DNA from: Nocardia sp. NRRL S-836
Lineage (GTDB): Bacteria; Actinomycetota; Actinomycetes; Mycobacteriales; Pseudonocardiaceae
Length of the DNA: 64,000 nt
Direction: 5' to 3'
Assembly (NCBI RefSeq): GCF_001279525.1
Contig: NZ_LGDY01000126.1
Location: 1 to 64,000 of the forward strand
The translations under genes and the position numbers were made by a program. This document shows positions 25,744-34,093 of this stretch, one piece after another (the stretch's first letter is position 1; each line of letters begins with the position of its first letter). Below the pieces are notes generated by a model, which had not been told where the DNA came from, searched no databases, and worked only from the letters and a program-made list of their open reading frames with translations.

Positions 25744-26237
25744 CGAACCCTCTCCTGCTGTTCGAGCAGACCGCGCAGCGTCTGCAGCCCCCGCGCGGCC
25801 TGGCTCTTCACGGTTCCTTCCGAACACTTGAGGACAGCGGCCGTCTGCTCGACGGACATGTCCTCCCAGTACCGCAGGACGAGGCACGCACGCTGTCTGG
25901 GAGGCACCTTCGCCAGCGCCTCCAGCAACACCATCCGCTCCTCCGGGTAACGCCCTGGCGGAGCCGCCGAGTCGGCGACGTCGTCGCTCACCGACTCGAA
26001 CCGGAACCACCCGCGCCGGCGCTCGGACAGGAACGTCCGCACCAGCACCTGCCTGGTGTAGGCGTCCAGCGCCTCGTGCCGCTCGATCCGCCGCCACGCC
26101 AGGTAGAGCTTCGTGAAGGCTTGCTGCACGAGGTCTTCCGCGCGATGCCAGTCGCCGCACAGCAGATAGGCCGTGCCGCGCATGGCGTCGGAACGGGCCG
26201 CGAAGTACTCCTGGAACGCGGCGTCCCGATCTCTCAT
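25740..26237 (-). CDS. SigE-family ECF-like RNA polymerase sigma factor
   Basis: A 165-aa sigma-70-family factor with regions 2 and 4 only. Region 2 has AYLLCGDWHRAEDLVQQAFTKLYLAW; region 4 has LAKVPPRQRACLVLRYWEDMSVEQTAAVLKCSEGTVKSQ (both shown in part). This is the actinobacterial SigE-family layout. It redirects RNA polymerase to ECF promoters. The gene is coupled to the membrane protein gene by ATGA. Opposite it, a GGAACC-N15-CGTT promoter faces the metallophosphoesterase, a possible target. Confidence 0.9.
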   Translation of the reverse strand: MRDRDAAFQEYFAARSDAMRGTAYLLCGDWHRAEDLVQQAFTKLYLAWRRIERHEALDAYTRQVLVRTFLSERRRGWFRFESVSDDVADSAAPPGRYPEERMVLLEALAKVPPRQRACLVLRYWEDMSVEQTAAVLKCSEGTVKSQAARGLQTLRGLLEQQERVR

Positions 26238-26280
26238 CAGGTCTCCCCCTGTCTGCGGTACCGGGTTACTCACGCCACGG

Positions 26281-26305
26281 GGAACCTGGCGGGTTGCACG
26301 GCGTT
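26281..26305 (+). promoter_or_regulatory. ECF-type promoter of the metallophosphoesterase gene
   Basis: GGAACC at 26281-26286 and CGTT at 26302-26305 are separated by 15 bases, the classical ECF -35/-10 arrangement. The likely start is about 15 bases upstream of the GTG at 26327, in the divergent gap next to the sigma factor gene. Confidence 0.6.
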
Positions 26306-26326
26306 CACGAATCGCATACTGATGTC

Positions 26327-27511
26327 GTGATTTTCCTTTTGCTCCTCGGCGTCCCGGCCGGACTGGGCCACTTCTACCTGTGGCGCCGGTTGGTCGTGGA
26401 CACCACGCGACCGGGCACGCTCGGGCGCCGCATCGGCACGTTCGCCGTCGCCGGGGCGTTCGTGCTGCTGATGAGCGCGCTGGTCGTGACGCGCCGGGTG
26501 CCGCCGGAGTACGGGAAGTTCTTCGCGTGGCCCGGGTTCGTGTGGCTCGCCCTGCTGTTCTACCTGGCGATCGCCCTAGGCGTCGCCGAGGTCCCGCGGC
26601 GCCTCCTGCTGCGGCGGGCCACCACCGCACCGGTGGCCGTCGGTACCGGTGCCGAACCGGTCGAGCCGGTCGAGGTCGTGCCGGATCCCGGCCGCCGGCT
26701 GTTCATCTCGCGGTCGGTCGCGATCGGCTCCGGCATCGCCGCGGGCAGCGTCGTCGGCTACGGCATGACGCAGGCGCTGGGCGCTCCTCAGCTGCTGACC
26801 GTGCCGGTGGCGCTGGACAAGCTCCAGCCTTCGCTGTCGGGCTTCCGGATCGCCGTGGTGAGCGACATCCACCTGGGACCGCTGCTCGGCCGGTCGCACA
26901 CCGAGCGGATCGTGCGGATGATCAACGAGCAGGAGGCCGACCTCGTCGCGATCGTCGGCGACCTGGTCGACGGCACCGTGGCCGAGCTGGGCGAGGCGGC
27001 GGCACCGTTGCGGGACCTGGTGTCCAGGCACGGCAGCTTCTTCGTGACCGGCAACCACGAGTACTTCTCCGGACACGAACAGTGGATCTCGGAGCTCGAC
27101 CGGCTCGGCGTGAACCCGTTGCGCAACGAGGGGTTGACCGTGGCCGGTGGGATCGAGCTCGTCGGCGTGAACGACGTGACCGGCAGGTCCTACGGCGACG
27201 GCCCCGACTTCGGCCGCGCCTTCGCCGGGCGCGACCGGGCCAACCCCGTCGTGCTGCTGGCGCACCAGCCCGTGCAGGTCGCCGACGCGTCTTCACACGG
27301 GGTGGACCTGCAGTTGTCCGGTCATACACACGGTGGGCAGATGGTGCCGTTCAACTTCGTCGTGCCGGTGCAGCAACCCAGTGTCGCGGGGCTGTCGAAG
27401 GTGGACGACACGTGGCTGTACGTCAGTCGTGGCGCGGGTTTCTGGGGGCCGCCGGTGCGCGTGGGCGCACCTCCGGACATCACGCTGATCGAGCTGAAGT
27501 CTGCCGGGTAA
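26327..27511 (+). CDS. membrane-anchored metallophosphoesterase
   Basis: About 394 aa. Four N-terminal hydrophobic helices (VIFLLLLGVPAGLGHFYLW and following) are followed by a twin-Arg-like linker (GRRLFISRS). The calcineurin-like catalytic domain from about residue 165 has all five metal motifs: SDIHLG, GDLVDG, GNHEY, LAHQP and SGHTHGGQ. It resembles the YkuE/LpxH-like membrane phosphodiesterases; the substrate is unknown (a lipid or nucleotide phosphodiester is plausible). The GTG at 26327 is used since it starts helix 1. It probably depends on the ECF promoter just upstream. Confidence 0.88.
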   Translation: MIFLLLLGVPAGLGHFYLWRRLVVDTTRPGTLGRRIGTFAVAGAFVLLMSALVVTRRVPPEYGKFFAWPGFVWLALLFYLAIALGVAEVPRRLLLRRATTAPVAVGTGAEPVEPVEVVPDPGRRLFISRSVAIGSGIAAGSVVGYGMTQALGAPQLLTVPVALDKLQPSLSGFRIAVVSDIHLGPLLGRSHTERIVRMINEQEADLVAIVGDLVDGTVAELGEAAAPLRDLVSRHGSFFVTGNHEYFSGHEQWISELDRLGVNPLRNEGLTVAGGIELVGVNDVTGRSYGDGPDFGRAFAGRDRANPVVLLAHQPVQVADASSHGVDLQLSGHTHGGQMVPFNFVVPVQQPSVAGLSKVDDTWLYVSRGAGFWGPPVRVGAPPDITLIELKSAG

Positions 27512-27619
27512 GTCACACTCGGCTTCCCGGGATTGCGCACTTGCGGTGTCCAGGCCGTAGAGTGGTCGGCCGTGCCCGCGTACGGACCGCGAGGCGGATG
27601 AAGGGGGAACCCTGGGGAA

Positions 27620-28786
27620 ATGACCGAGAGCTTCGCCGTTGACCGGCGTTACGAGGCAGAGGCTCGTATTCGGCGTTTCCTGGACCAGGAGCACCCGTCG
27701 ACACCGTGTCTGGTGATCGACCTCGAGACGATCCGCGCGCGCTACCAGGCAATTCGGGCGGCCATGCCGTCCGTCGACATCTTCTACGCCGTCAAGTCGA
27801 ACCCCGAGTCCGACGTCGTGGCCACCCTGGTCGCCCAGGGTTCCCGCTTCGACGTCGCGTCGCCCGCGGAGATCGACCTGTGCCTGGCGCGCGGCGCGGA
27901 ACCGTCGGCGATCTCCTACAGCAACCCCATCAAGAAGGCCGCGGACATCGCGTACGCCTACTCGCGCGGGGTGCGACTGTTCGTGTCGGACAGCGAGCAG
28001 GACGTGCGGTTCGTCGCCGAGCACGCGCCCGGTTCGTCCGTCCTGGTGCGGATCCTCGTCCACAGCAAGGGTTCCACCTACCCGTTCGGCAACAAGTTCG
28101 GTTGCGATCCGGAGATGGCGACGGATCTCTTGCGGCTGGCGCACCAGCTGGGACTCGTTCCTTCCGGCGTCGCTTTCCACGCGGGCTCGCAACAGCTGTC
28201 CGTGACCGGCTGGGACTCCGGCATCGCCGACGCCGCCCTGATCGCGGCGAAGCTGCGCGCGGAAGGCATCGAGACGACCACGGTGAACCTGGGCGGCGGT
28301 CTTCCCGCCGTGTACCAGGAGGACACGCCCGATCTGGAGGCCTTCGCCGCCGGCATCGAGGAGTCGCTCGCGCGGCACTTCGGGGCGGCGCGGCCGCGGG
28401 TGATGATCGAACCCGGCCGGGCGGTCTCCGCGGAGGCCGGGATGATCCGCTCGTCGGTGGTGCTCGTGTCGCGGAAGTCCTATTCGGACGAACGCCGCTG
28501 GGTGTACCTCGACATCGGCCGCTACCAGGGCCTGGCCGAAACCGAGGGCGAGGCGATCGCGTACCGGTTGCGCACCTCGCGCGACGGCGGCGCCGTGGGA
28601 CCGGTCGTGCTGGCCGGTCCGACGTGCGACGCGGACGACGTGATCTACCAGCACACCCGCTACGACCTGCCGCTCGACCTGCGGGCCGGCGACCACGTGG
28701 ACATCCTCCACGCCGGCGCCTACACCTCCTCCTATTCGTCCGTGTGCTTCAACGGCTTCCCGCCGCTGGCCACGTACTGCGTCTGA
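27620..28786 (+). CDS. PLP-dependent ornithine-type decarboxylase
   Basis: A 388-aa fold-III decarboxylase. The PLP lysine lies in FYAVKSNP, the substrate-side His in FHAGSQ, the Gly-rich phosphate loop in NLGGGLPA, EPGRAVSAE follows, and the dimer-interface Cys-Asp of ornithine decarboxylases is in GPTCDADD. It converts ornithine (possibly also lysine) to putrescine (or cadaverine). First gene of the polyamine operon: the AdoMet decarboxylase begins 33 bases on. A diaminopimelate decarboxylase is less likely given the C-D motif and the neighbours. Confidence 0.88.
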   Translation: MTESFAVDRRYEAEARIRRFLDQEHPSTPCLVIDLETIRARYQAIRAAMPSVDIFYAVKSNPESDVVATLVAQGSRFDVASPAEIDLCLARGAEPSAISYSNPIKKAADIAYAYSRGVRLFVSDSEQDVRFVAEHAPGSSVLVRILVHSKGSTYPFGNKFGCDPEMATDLLRLAHQLGLVPSGVAFHAGSQQLSVTGWDSGIADAALIAAKLRAEGIETTTVNLGGGLPAVYQEDTPDLEAFAAGIEESLARHFGAARPRVMIEPGRAVSAEAGMIRSSVVLVSRKSYSDERRWVYLDIGRYQGLAETEGEAIAYRLRTSRDGGAVGPVVLAGPTCDADDVIYQHTRYDLPLDLRAGDHVDILHAGAYTSSYSSVCFNGFPPLATYCV

Positions 28787-28819
28787 GTCCGTTGTTCTTC
28801 ACATAGTTTGGAGTGATTG

Positions 28820-29215
28820 ATGTCCGAAGCGCCCTGTCAGACCGAGGAAACCGTCGGTTTGTTCGCGGGACAGCACGTACTTGCAGAGCTTTCGGGTGTG
28901 AGTGCCGATCTGCTCGACGACGAGCAGTTCCTGCGGCACGCCCTTGGTGAGGTTCTCACGCAGGCCGACGCAACCGTGCTGGAGGTGATCTCCAAGAAGT
29001 TCGATCCCCAAGGAGTCACCGTGCTGGCCCTGCTGTCGGAGTCCCACGCGTCCATCCACACCTACCCCGAGGTGGGTTCGGTGTTCGTCGACGTCTTCAC
29101 CTGCGGTACTCGTGCGAAACCCGCGCTCGCCGTGCAGCTACTCGCTGACGCACTGGGCGCTGCTCACGTGAGCACGGATCTCGTCACTCGTGGCATCAAG
29201 GAGCACGCCGCGTGA
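28820..29215 (+). CDS. speD: S-adenosylmethionine decarboxylase proenzyme
   Basis: A 131-aa prokaryotic class 1B AdoMet decarboxylase. ESHASIHTYPE contains the serine that self-cleaves to give the pyruvoyl cofactor and the conserved His; VFTCGTRAKP holds the catalytic Cys. It makes decarboxylated AdoMet, the aminopropyl donor for spermidine. Its stop overlaps the GTG of the spermidine synthase gene (GTGA), so the two products are coupled. Confidence 0.93.
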   Translation: MSEAPCQTEETVGLFAGQHVLAELSGVSADLLDDEQFLRHALGEVLTQADATVLEVISKKFDPQGVTVLALLSESHASIHTYPEVGSVFVDVFTCGTRAKPALAVQLLADALGAAHVSTDLVTRGIKEHAA

Positions 29216-30060
29216 ACACGATCAACGAGCCGCTCGCCGACGGCATGACCCGCCACTGGCGCGTGGACGAGGTGCTGGTCGACACCAAGACCGACTTCCA
29301 GCACCTGGTGATCGCCCGCACCGCCCAGGGCGTGTCGCTGTTCTGCGACGACGACCGCCAGTCCACCGAGTTCAGCCAGCTGACCTACCACGAGGCCCTG
29401 ATGGTGCCGGCGCTGCTGCTGGCCGACCAGGTTGAGCGGGTGCTGGTCATCGGCTCCTCCGAGGGCGTCGTGTGCCAGATGGCGGTGCAGCACGGTGCGT
29501 CGGTCGTCGACCACATCGACATCGACGAGCAGGCCGTGAAGCTGTGCGCGGAGCACCTGCCGTACGGCTACACCCTGGAGGAGCTGGCTCTCGCCGAGAA
29601 GGGCGAGGGCCCGATCCGAGTGCAGTACATCGACGGGTTCGAGTACATCCGCACGACGTCGGAGAAGTACGACATCGTGCTGGTGGACCTGCCCGACGAG
29701 CGTGAGGAGGAGGCGCAGCACAACCGCTTGTACGGCGCCGACTTCCTGCGCATGTGCAAGGCGCTGCTGCGTCCCGGCGGCGTCGTGGTCAACCAGTCCG
29801 GTTGCCAGACGATGTGGCGCAACACCACGCTGATCCGCTCCTGGCAGCGGTTCAACGAGGTGTTCGACACGGTCGCGTACTACGGCTCGGACGAGCACGA
29901 GTGGGCGTACCTGTTCGGCCGCGCGGACGTCGTCGACGACCCGACGGCGCTGATGGTCGAGCGGCTGGCCACGGCCGGGTACCAGCCCGAGTCGATCGAC
30001 GACCTGGCGCTGGTGGGCAACAGCATTCCGCCGTACCGGGTGCGGCAGTCGTTGGCCTGA
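29212..30060 (+). CDS. speE: spermidine synthase
   Basis: A 282-aa aminopropyltransferase. STEFSQLTYHEALMVPALL, VLVIGSSEGVVCQMAV (nucleotide site) and VLVDLPDE mark the SpeE fold; the YHE and catalytic Asp regions are present. In this protein the usual GGGDG loop reads GSSEG, as in several actinobacterial homologues. It joins putrescine and decarboxylated AdoMet into spermidine. GTG start overlapping speD. A strong terminator follows, so the operon is three genes. Confidence 0.9.
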   Translation: MNTINEPLADGMTRHWRVDEVLVDTKTDFQHLVIARTAQGVSLFCDDDRQSTEFSQLTYHEALMVPALLLADQVERVLVIGSSEGVVCQMAVQHGASVVDHIDIDEQAVKLCAEHLPYGYTLEELALAEKGEGPIRVQYIDGFEYIRTTSEKYDIVLVDLPDEREEEAQHNRLYGADFLRMCKALLRPGGVVVNQSGCQTMWRNTTLIRSWQRFNEVFDTVAYYGSDEHEWAYLFGRADVVDDPTALMVERLATAGYQPESIDDLALVGNSIPPYRVRQSLA

Positions 30061-30078
30061 GGCCGGTTTCTGTGCGAG

Positions 30079-30112
30079 AGGGGCGCTTCCCGGTTCGGGA
30101 GGCGCCCCTTTC
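30079..30112 (+). terminator. terminator of the polyamine operon
   Basis: AGGGGCGC pairs with GCGCCCCT, with a further inner TCCCG/CGGGA stem, followed by TT. It begins 19 bases after the speE stop. Confidence 0.8.
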
Positions 30113-30120
30113 GCTTGAGT

Positions 30121-31018
30121 CTAGGGCGTGTCCTGCGGATCTTTTGCATGATCGTGTGCAGATGATGGTGTGTGGTCGGACGTGGTGAGCTGACGGGACA
30201 AGGCCTGGGCAAAGATCGCGCCGTTGCTGCCCGCACAGAGCGGGCAGCGCAGTAGCCGGTGGCGCAGCCACCGGCAGGTGATCAACGCGATCCTGTGGAA
30301 GGAACGCACCGGCGCCCCGTGGCGTGACCTGCCCAAACGGTACGGGCCGTGGAAGACCGCGCACGAGCGGCTGCGCAAGTGGACCGCGGACGGGACGTGG
30401 GACCGGATCCTCGATCACGTCATCGTCAAAGACGACTCACTCGGAACGCTCGAGGACAACGTCGCGTTCGTGGTCAGCGTCGACTCCACCAGCGTCCGGG
30501 CCCACCAGCACGCCGCGGGCGCCCGGAAAAAGGGGCTGCGCGGACTGGATCGGAGACCTCGCCGTCGACGGCGAATGCCTCGGACGATCCCGCGGAGGCC
30601 TGACCATCAAGCTCCACCTGGCAGTCAACACCGCAACTGCTGCCACTACTCGACGACATCCGCGACATCGACGTGGACGGGCGGCGAGTGCGGGTCGGGT
30701 GGGTGATCGCCGACAAGGCCCACACCCACCCGAGCACCCGCACCGCGTTACGACAGCGGCGGATCAAGGCCACCATTCCTGAGCGCACAGACCAGATCGC
30801 CCGCCGCAAGGCCAAGGGCTCGGCCGGTGGCAGGCCACCGGCCTTCGACCCCGACCTCTACAAGCTGCGCAACGTGGTCGAGCGCTGCTTCATCCGGCTC
30901 AAGCAGTTCCGCGGCCTGGCCACCAGGTTCGCGAAACGAGCCGCCTACCACTGCGCCGAGATCATCCTGGCCTGCATCGTCCTTCACCTCCGGTGAAGAT
31001 CCACAGGACAGGCCCTAG
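30121..31018 (+). mobile_element. decayed IS5-family insertion sequence
   Basis: About 890 bp bounded by 20-bp inverted repeats, GGGCGTGTCCTGCGGATCTT at 30124-30143 and its complement at 30996-31015 (18 of 20 identical), each next to CTAG, which fits a 4-bp CTAG (or 2-bp TA) target duplication typical of the IS5/IS427 group. The single transposase reading frame is broken several times, so the element cannot move itself. It inserted between speE's terminator and the stop codon of the small zinc-ribbon gene. Confidence 0.85.
30187..30996 (+). pseudogene. IS5-family transposase, frameshifted and internally deleted
   Basis: Pieces of one transposase appear in three frames: AKIAPLLPAQS ... WKERTGAPWRDLPKRYGPWK ... 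GTWDRIL ... DSTSVRAHQHAAGARKKG, then (shifted) DGECLGRSRGGLTIKLHLAV, then (shifted again) LLPLLDDIR ... VIADKAHTHPSTR ... AKGSAGGRPPAFD ... VERCFIRLKQFRGLATR. The DDE residues are in VDSTSVRAH, VIADKA and VERCF. Besides a break near 30197, a stretch of about 15-20 residues normally present between HLAV and QLLPLLDD is missing. The shift after the A-rich RKKG codons could originally have been programmed, but the others cannot be. Confidence 0.85.
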
Positions 31019-31254
31019 TCGGAAGCCGGTGGTTGCCTGACGTACTCGACCGGCTCGGTGGAGAAGTCCTTGCTCCACCAGACCCACAGGCGGCCGCACC
31101 CAGGACAGTCCACGACCTGCCTGCAGCAGCCGATCAGGTCCGGCAGCTCGACGACGTGGTCGGCCTCGAACTCAGCTGAGGTGAACATCATCAGGCCGTG
31201 GTCGTGGTCGTCGTCCCGCGTGATGGTGCCGCATCGGCACCTGAACTTCGACAT
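31015..31254 (-). CDS. small zinc-ribbon-like protein
   Basis: A 79-aa protein with paired cysteines, FRCRCG near the N-terminus, GCC in the middle and DCPGCGRLWVWW toward the end, suggesting one structural zinc site. Not a family I recognise. The stop codon (TAG) lies inside the CTAG target site of the neighbouring insertion sequence, so the IS landed without changing the protein. It ends 11 bases downstream of the S9 peptidase stop on the same strand and is probably co-transcribed with it. Confidence 0.6.
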   Translation of the reverse strand: MSKFRCRCGTITRDDDHDHGLMMFTSAEFEADHVVELPDLIGCCRQVVDCPGCGRLWVWWSKDFSTEPVEYVRQPPASD

Positions 31255-31264
31255 ACCGTGTCCC

Positions 31265-33313
31265 TCAGGCCAGCGACTGCTTCAGGAAGTCCACCTGGAG
31301 CAGCAGCAGGTTCTCGGCGACCTGTTCCTGCGGGGTCATGTGCGTGACACCCGACAGCGGCAGCACGGTGTGGGGACGGCCCGCCGCCAGCAGGGCGTTG
31401 GACAGGCGGAGGGTGTGGGCGGCCACGACGTTGTCGTCGGCGAGGCCGTGGATGATCATCAACGGGCGGGAGAGCTTGTCCGCGTCGGCGATGAGCGAGT
31501 TGGTGTCGTAGACCTCAGGCTTGTCGTCGGGGTGGCCGAGGTAGCGCTCGGTGTAGTGGGTGTCGTAGAGGCGCCAGTCGGTGACCGGGGCGCCGGCGAT
31601 GCCCGCGTGGAAGACGTCCGGGCGGCGCAGGACGGCGAGCGCCGACAGGTAACCGCCGTAGGACCAGCCGCGGATGGCGACGCGGGTGAGGTCGAGGTCG
31701 GGTTCCACGGCCGCGGCGGCGTGCAGGGCGTCGACCTGGTCCTCCAGGGTGGCGCCGGCGAAGTCGTACGCGATGGCGCGTTCCCAGGCCAGGCCTCGGC
31801 CGGGGGTGCCGCGGCCGTCGGCGACGAGCACCGCGAAGCCCTGGTCGGCGAGCCACTGCGAGGCGAGGAAGGCGTTCTGGGCCGTCAGGACGCGCTGGGC
31901 GTGCGGGCCGCCGTAGGGGTCCAGCAGCACCGGGAGCTTGGTGCCGGGGACGTGGCCGGTGGGCAGCAGCAGGGCGGCGCGCAGGTCGCGTTCGCCGAGG
32001 GTCAGCATGCGCGGGGACGCCTTGATGACCGGCGTCTCGGCCCACGACTCGATCTCGTGACCGCCGACGGTGACCTTCGAGCCGTACCAGTCCAAAGAGG
32101 ACGAGGCGAGCACAACCGTGTCACCGCCTCGGATCGCGGTGTGCACACCATCCACTGTGGACAACCGCTCGACCGTCGTGCCGACCGAGTAGACGTGCAC
32201 CTGGGTGGGGTCGTCGGCGGAGGCCGCGATCAGCACGGAGTCGTCGGTGATGTCGAGGACGCGGCGCACCTGCAGGCCCTCGGTCACGACGTCGTCACCG
32301 ACGCGCAGCGCGTACTCGTCGCCGGAGCCCACGATCCGGACCAGGCGGCCGTCCGGCGTCCAGGCCGGTGCGCCGTCGGTGACCTCCAGCCACGCCGGGT
32401 CGGTCTCGACGGCGAGCTCGGTGACCGCACCGGTCTCGGGGGCCAGCGCGTGGATCGTGCGGGTGCGCTGGTCGCGGGTCTGCGTGGTGATCAACGGTGC
32501 GCCGCCGGCCGACCAGTGCACGTCGTTGAGGTAGTCGAACTCCAACAGCACCGGGACGAAGGTGCTGTCCAGCGACACCACGTGCAGCGACACCGTGGCG
32601 TTGTCCGTGCCCGCGGCCGGGTAGGCGATCTCGGTGGCCGGCGTGGCGGGGTTCGCGGGGTCGGCGATGTACCAGCGCCGCACCGGGGCGTTGTTCACGC
32701 GCGCGACGAGGAGGCGGGTGCCGTCCGGCTCCCACCAGTAGCCGCGGTAGCGCGACATCTCCTCCGCGGCGATGAACTCGGCCAGGCCGAACGTCACGTC
32801 CTCGCCGTCGGGTTCGGCGACGGCGTAGTCCTCACCGGAGGCCAGGTCGACCACGCGCAGGGTCCCGTGCGTCACGTACGCCACGCGCTGCCCGGTCGGG
32901 TCGACGCGCGGGTCGATGACGCCGCCGCGGGTCGGCAGCTCGCGCACGTCCCCGCTCACCAGGTCGGCCACGAACAGGCGGCCGGACAGGGCGAACGAGG
33001 CGGTGTTGGCGTCGTTCGACAACGCGTAGGCGACGATGCCCGCACCGGACTCGCGCGTGCGCTCGCGGCGCGCCTTCTCCTCCGCGGGCAGGTCCTCCTG
33101 CTCGCTCAGCAGCCGCGCTGGGTCGGCCAGCAACCGTTCGGTGCCGGTGGCGGTGTTCAGCTCCCACAACCCGTTCGCACGGCTCGTGGCCGTGGCCGGG
33201 CGCAGGAAGAACACACGCGAACCGTCCAGCGACACCGCGAAGGTGCGGGGTGCGCCGACGGTGAACCGCTGGGAGCGCGCCTGTTGGCGCGGGAAGGAGA
33301 TGTCGTTGCCCAC
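31265..33313 (-). CDS. S9-family prolyl/dipeptidyl peptidase
   Basis: A 682-aa serine peptidase of the dipeptidyl-peptidase IV/prolyl-oligopeptidase family. The first 420 residues form a beta-propeller with repeated DGxRL/W-type blades; the EEMSRYRGYWW segment resembles the Glu-Glu motif that binds the substrate N-terminus in DPP IV. The C-terminal alpha/beta-hydrolase holds Ser in GWSYGG, Asp in HGLADDNV and His in GVTHMT. No signal peptide, so it is probably cytoplasmic and trims peptides. It starts at GTG. Confidence 0.92.
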   Translation of the reverse strand: MGNDISFPRQQARSQRFTVGAPRTFAVSLDGSRVFFLRPATATSRANGLWELNTATGTERLLADPARLLSEQEDLPAEEKARRERTRESGAGIVAYALSNDANTASFALSGRLFVADLVSGDVRELPTRGGVIDPRVDPTGQRVAYVTHGTLRVVDLASGEDYAVAEPDGEDVTFGLAEFIAAEEMSRYRGYWWEPDGTRLLVARVNNAPVRRWYIADPANPATPATEIAYPAAGTDNATVSLHVVSLDSTFVPVLLEFDYLNDVHWSAGGAPLITTQTRDQRTRTIHALAPETGAVTELAVETDPAWLEVTDGAPAWTPDGRLVRIVGSGDEYALRVGDDVVTEGLQVRRVLDITDDSVLIAASADDPTQVHVYSVGTTVERLSTVDGVHTAIRGGDTVVLASSSLDWYGSKVTVGGHEIESWAETPVIKASPRMLTLGERDLRAALLLPTGHVPGTKLPVLLDPYGGPHAQRVLTAQNAFLASQWLADQGFAVLVADGRGTPGRGLAWERAIAYDFAGATLEDQVDALHAAAAVEPDLDLTRVAIRGWSYGGYLSALAVLRRPDVFHAGIAGAPVTDWRLYDTHYTERYLGHPDDKPEVYDTNSLIADADKLSRPLMIIHGLADDNVVAAHTLRLSNALLAAGRPHTVLPLSGVTHMTPQEQVAENLLLLQVDFLKQSLA

Positions 33314-33322
33314 CCGCCCACA

Positions 33323-34093
33323 CTAACCCGCGCGTGAACGCGGCGGCATGGGAACGAAACCGCTGGTCCGGCGTACGTACTCGGCGTATCCGGGCCGGCG
33401 CGCCACGATGTCGCGCTCCAGCAACGGCTTGCCGGTGCCCTTCGCGAGCAGCCACGTCATGACCACCGGGCTGGTGATCGTGAGCACCGCCACCCACGAG
33501 TGCGCCGCGAACAGGAACAGGCCCCACCACACCACGGCGTCGCCGAAGTAGTTCGGATGCCTGGTGTAGCGCCACAACCCGCGATCCATCACGGCACCCT
33601 CGTTCGCCGGGTCCGCACGGAACCGCGAGAGCTGCCAGTCGCCGACTGATTCGATTGTGAAGCCGACCACCCACAAGGTCGTTCCGGCCCAATCTACCAC
33701 TCCGAGCGGAGCGTCCAAGTGCTGCGCGACCTGGACCGGCAACGACACGATCCACATGAGAACGGCCTGCAACAGGTACACCCGGTACATGTGCAGCCGG
33801 GGATTTCCCTTGGCGCGCTTGAGGATGTCGCGGTAGCGCGGATCTTCGTCCTTGCCCCGGTTGCGGAGGAGGATGTGCAGACCGAGGCGGACGCCCCAGA
33901 TCACCGTCAGTGCCGTGACCAGCAGGTTCCGGGCGGGTTCGCCGTCCGCGAACGCGAACGTGACCAGCGCGATCACCGCGAAGCCGGGCCCCCACGCCGA
34001 GTCGATCAGGTCGTAGCGCCCGCGCCGGTCGGCGTACCCGAACAACGCCGTCAGCGACACCAGCACGGTGACGAGGCTGACCAGGTAGCTCAT
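33323..34093 (-). CDS. DUF1295 steroid-reductase-fold membrane protein
   Basis: A 256-aa protein with about six helices. The C-terminal GLWRYTRHPNYFGDAVVWWG is the NAD(P)H-binding signature of the isoprenylcysteine methyltransferase/steroid 5-alpha-reductase fold and of DUF1295. It is coupled by ATGA to the cyclopropane synthase gene, so it may modify or reduce the same lipids; substrate unknown. Confidence 0.85.
   Translation of the reverse strand: MSYLVSLVTVLVSLTALFGYADRRGRYDLIDSAWGPGFAVIALVTFAFADGEPARNLLVTALTVIWGVRLGLHILLRNRGKDEDPRYRDILKRAKGNPRLHMYRVYLLQAVLMWIVSLPVQVAQHLDAPLGVVDWAGTTLWVVGFTIESVGDWQLSRFRADPANEGAVMDRGLWRYTRHPNYFGDAVVWWGLFLFAAHSWVAVLTITSPVVMTWLLAKGTGKPLLERDIVARRPGYAEYVRRTSGFVPMPPRSRAG

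Noticed and set aside
30224..30706. Intact transposase gene in the IS
   Set aside because: The frame ends prematurely and its continuation lies in two other frames with an internal deletion, so it is listed as a pseudogene.
31058..33337. A 759-codon plus-strand frame opposite the S9 peptidase
   Set aside because: Shadow of the peptidase gene; no recognisable fold and the peptidase has all catalytic motifs on the other strand.
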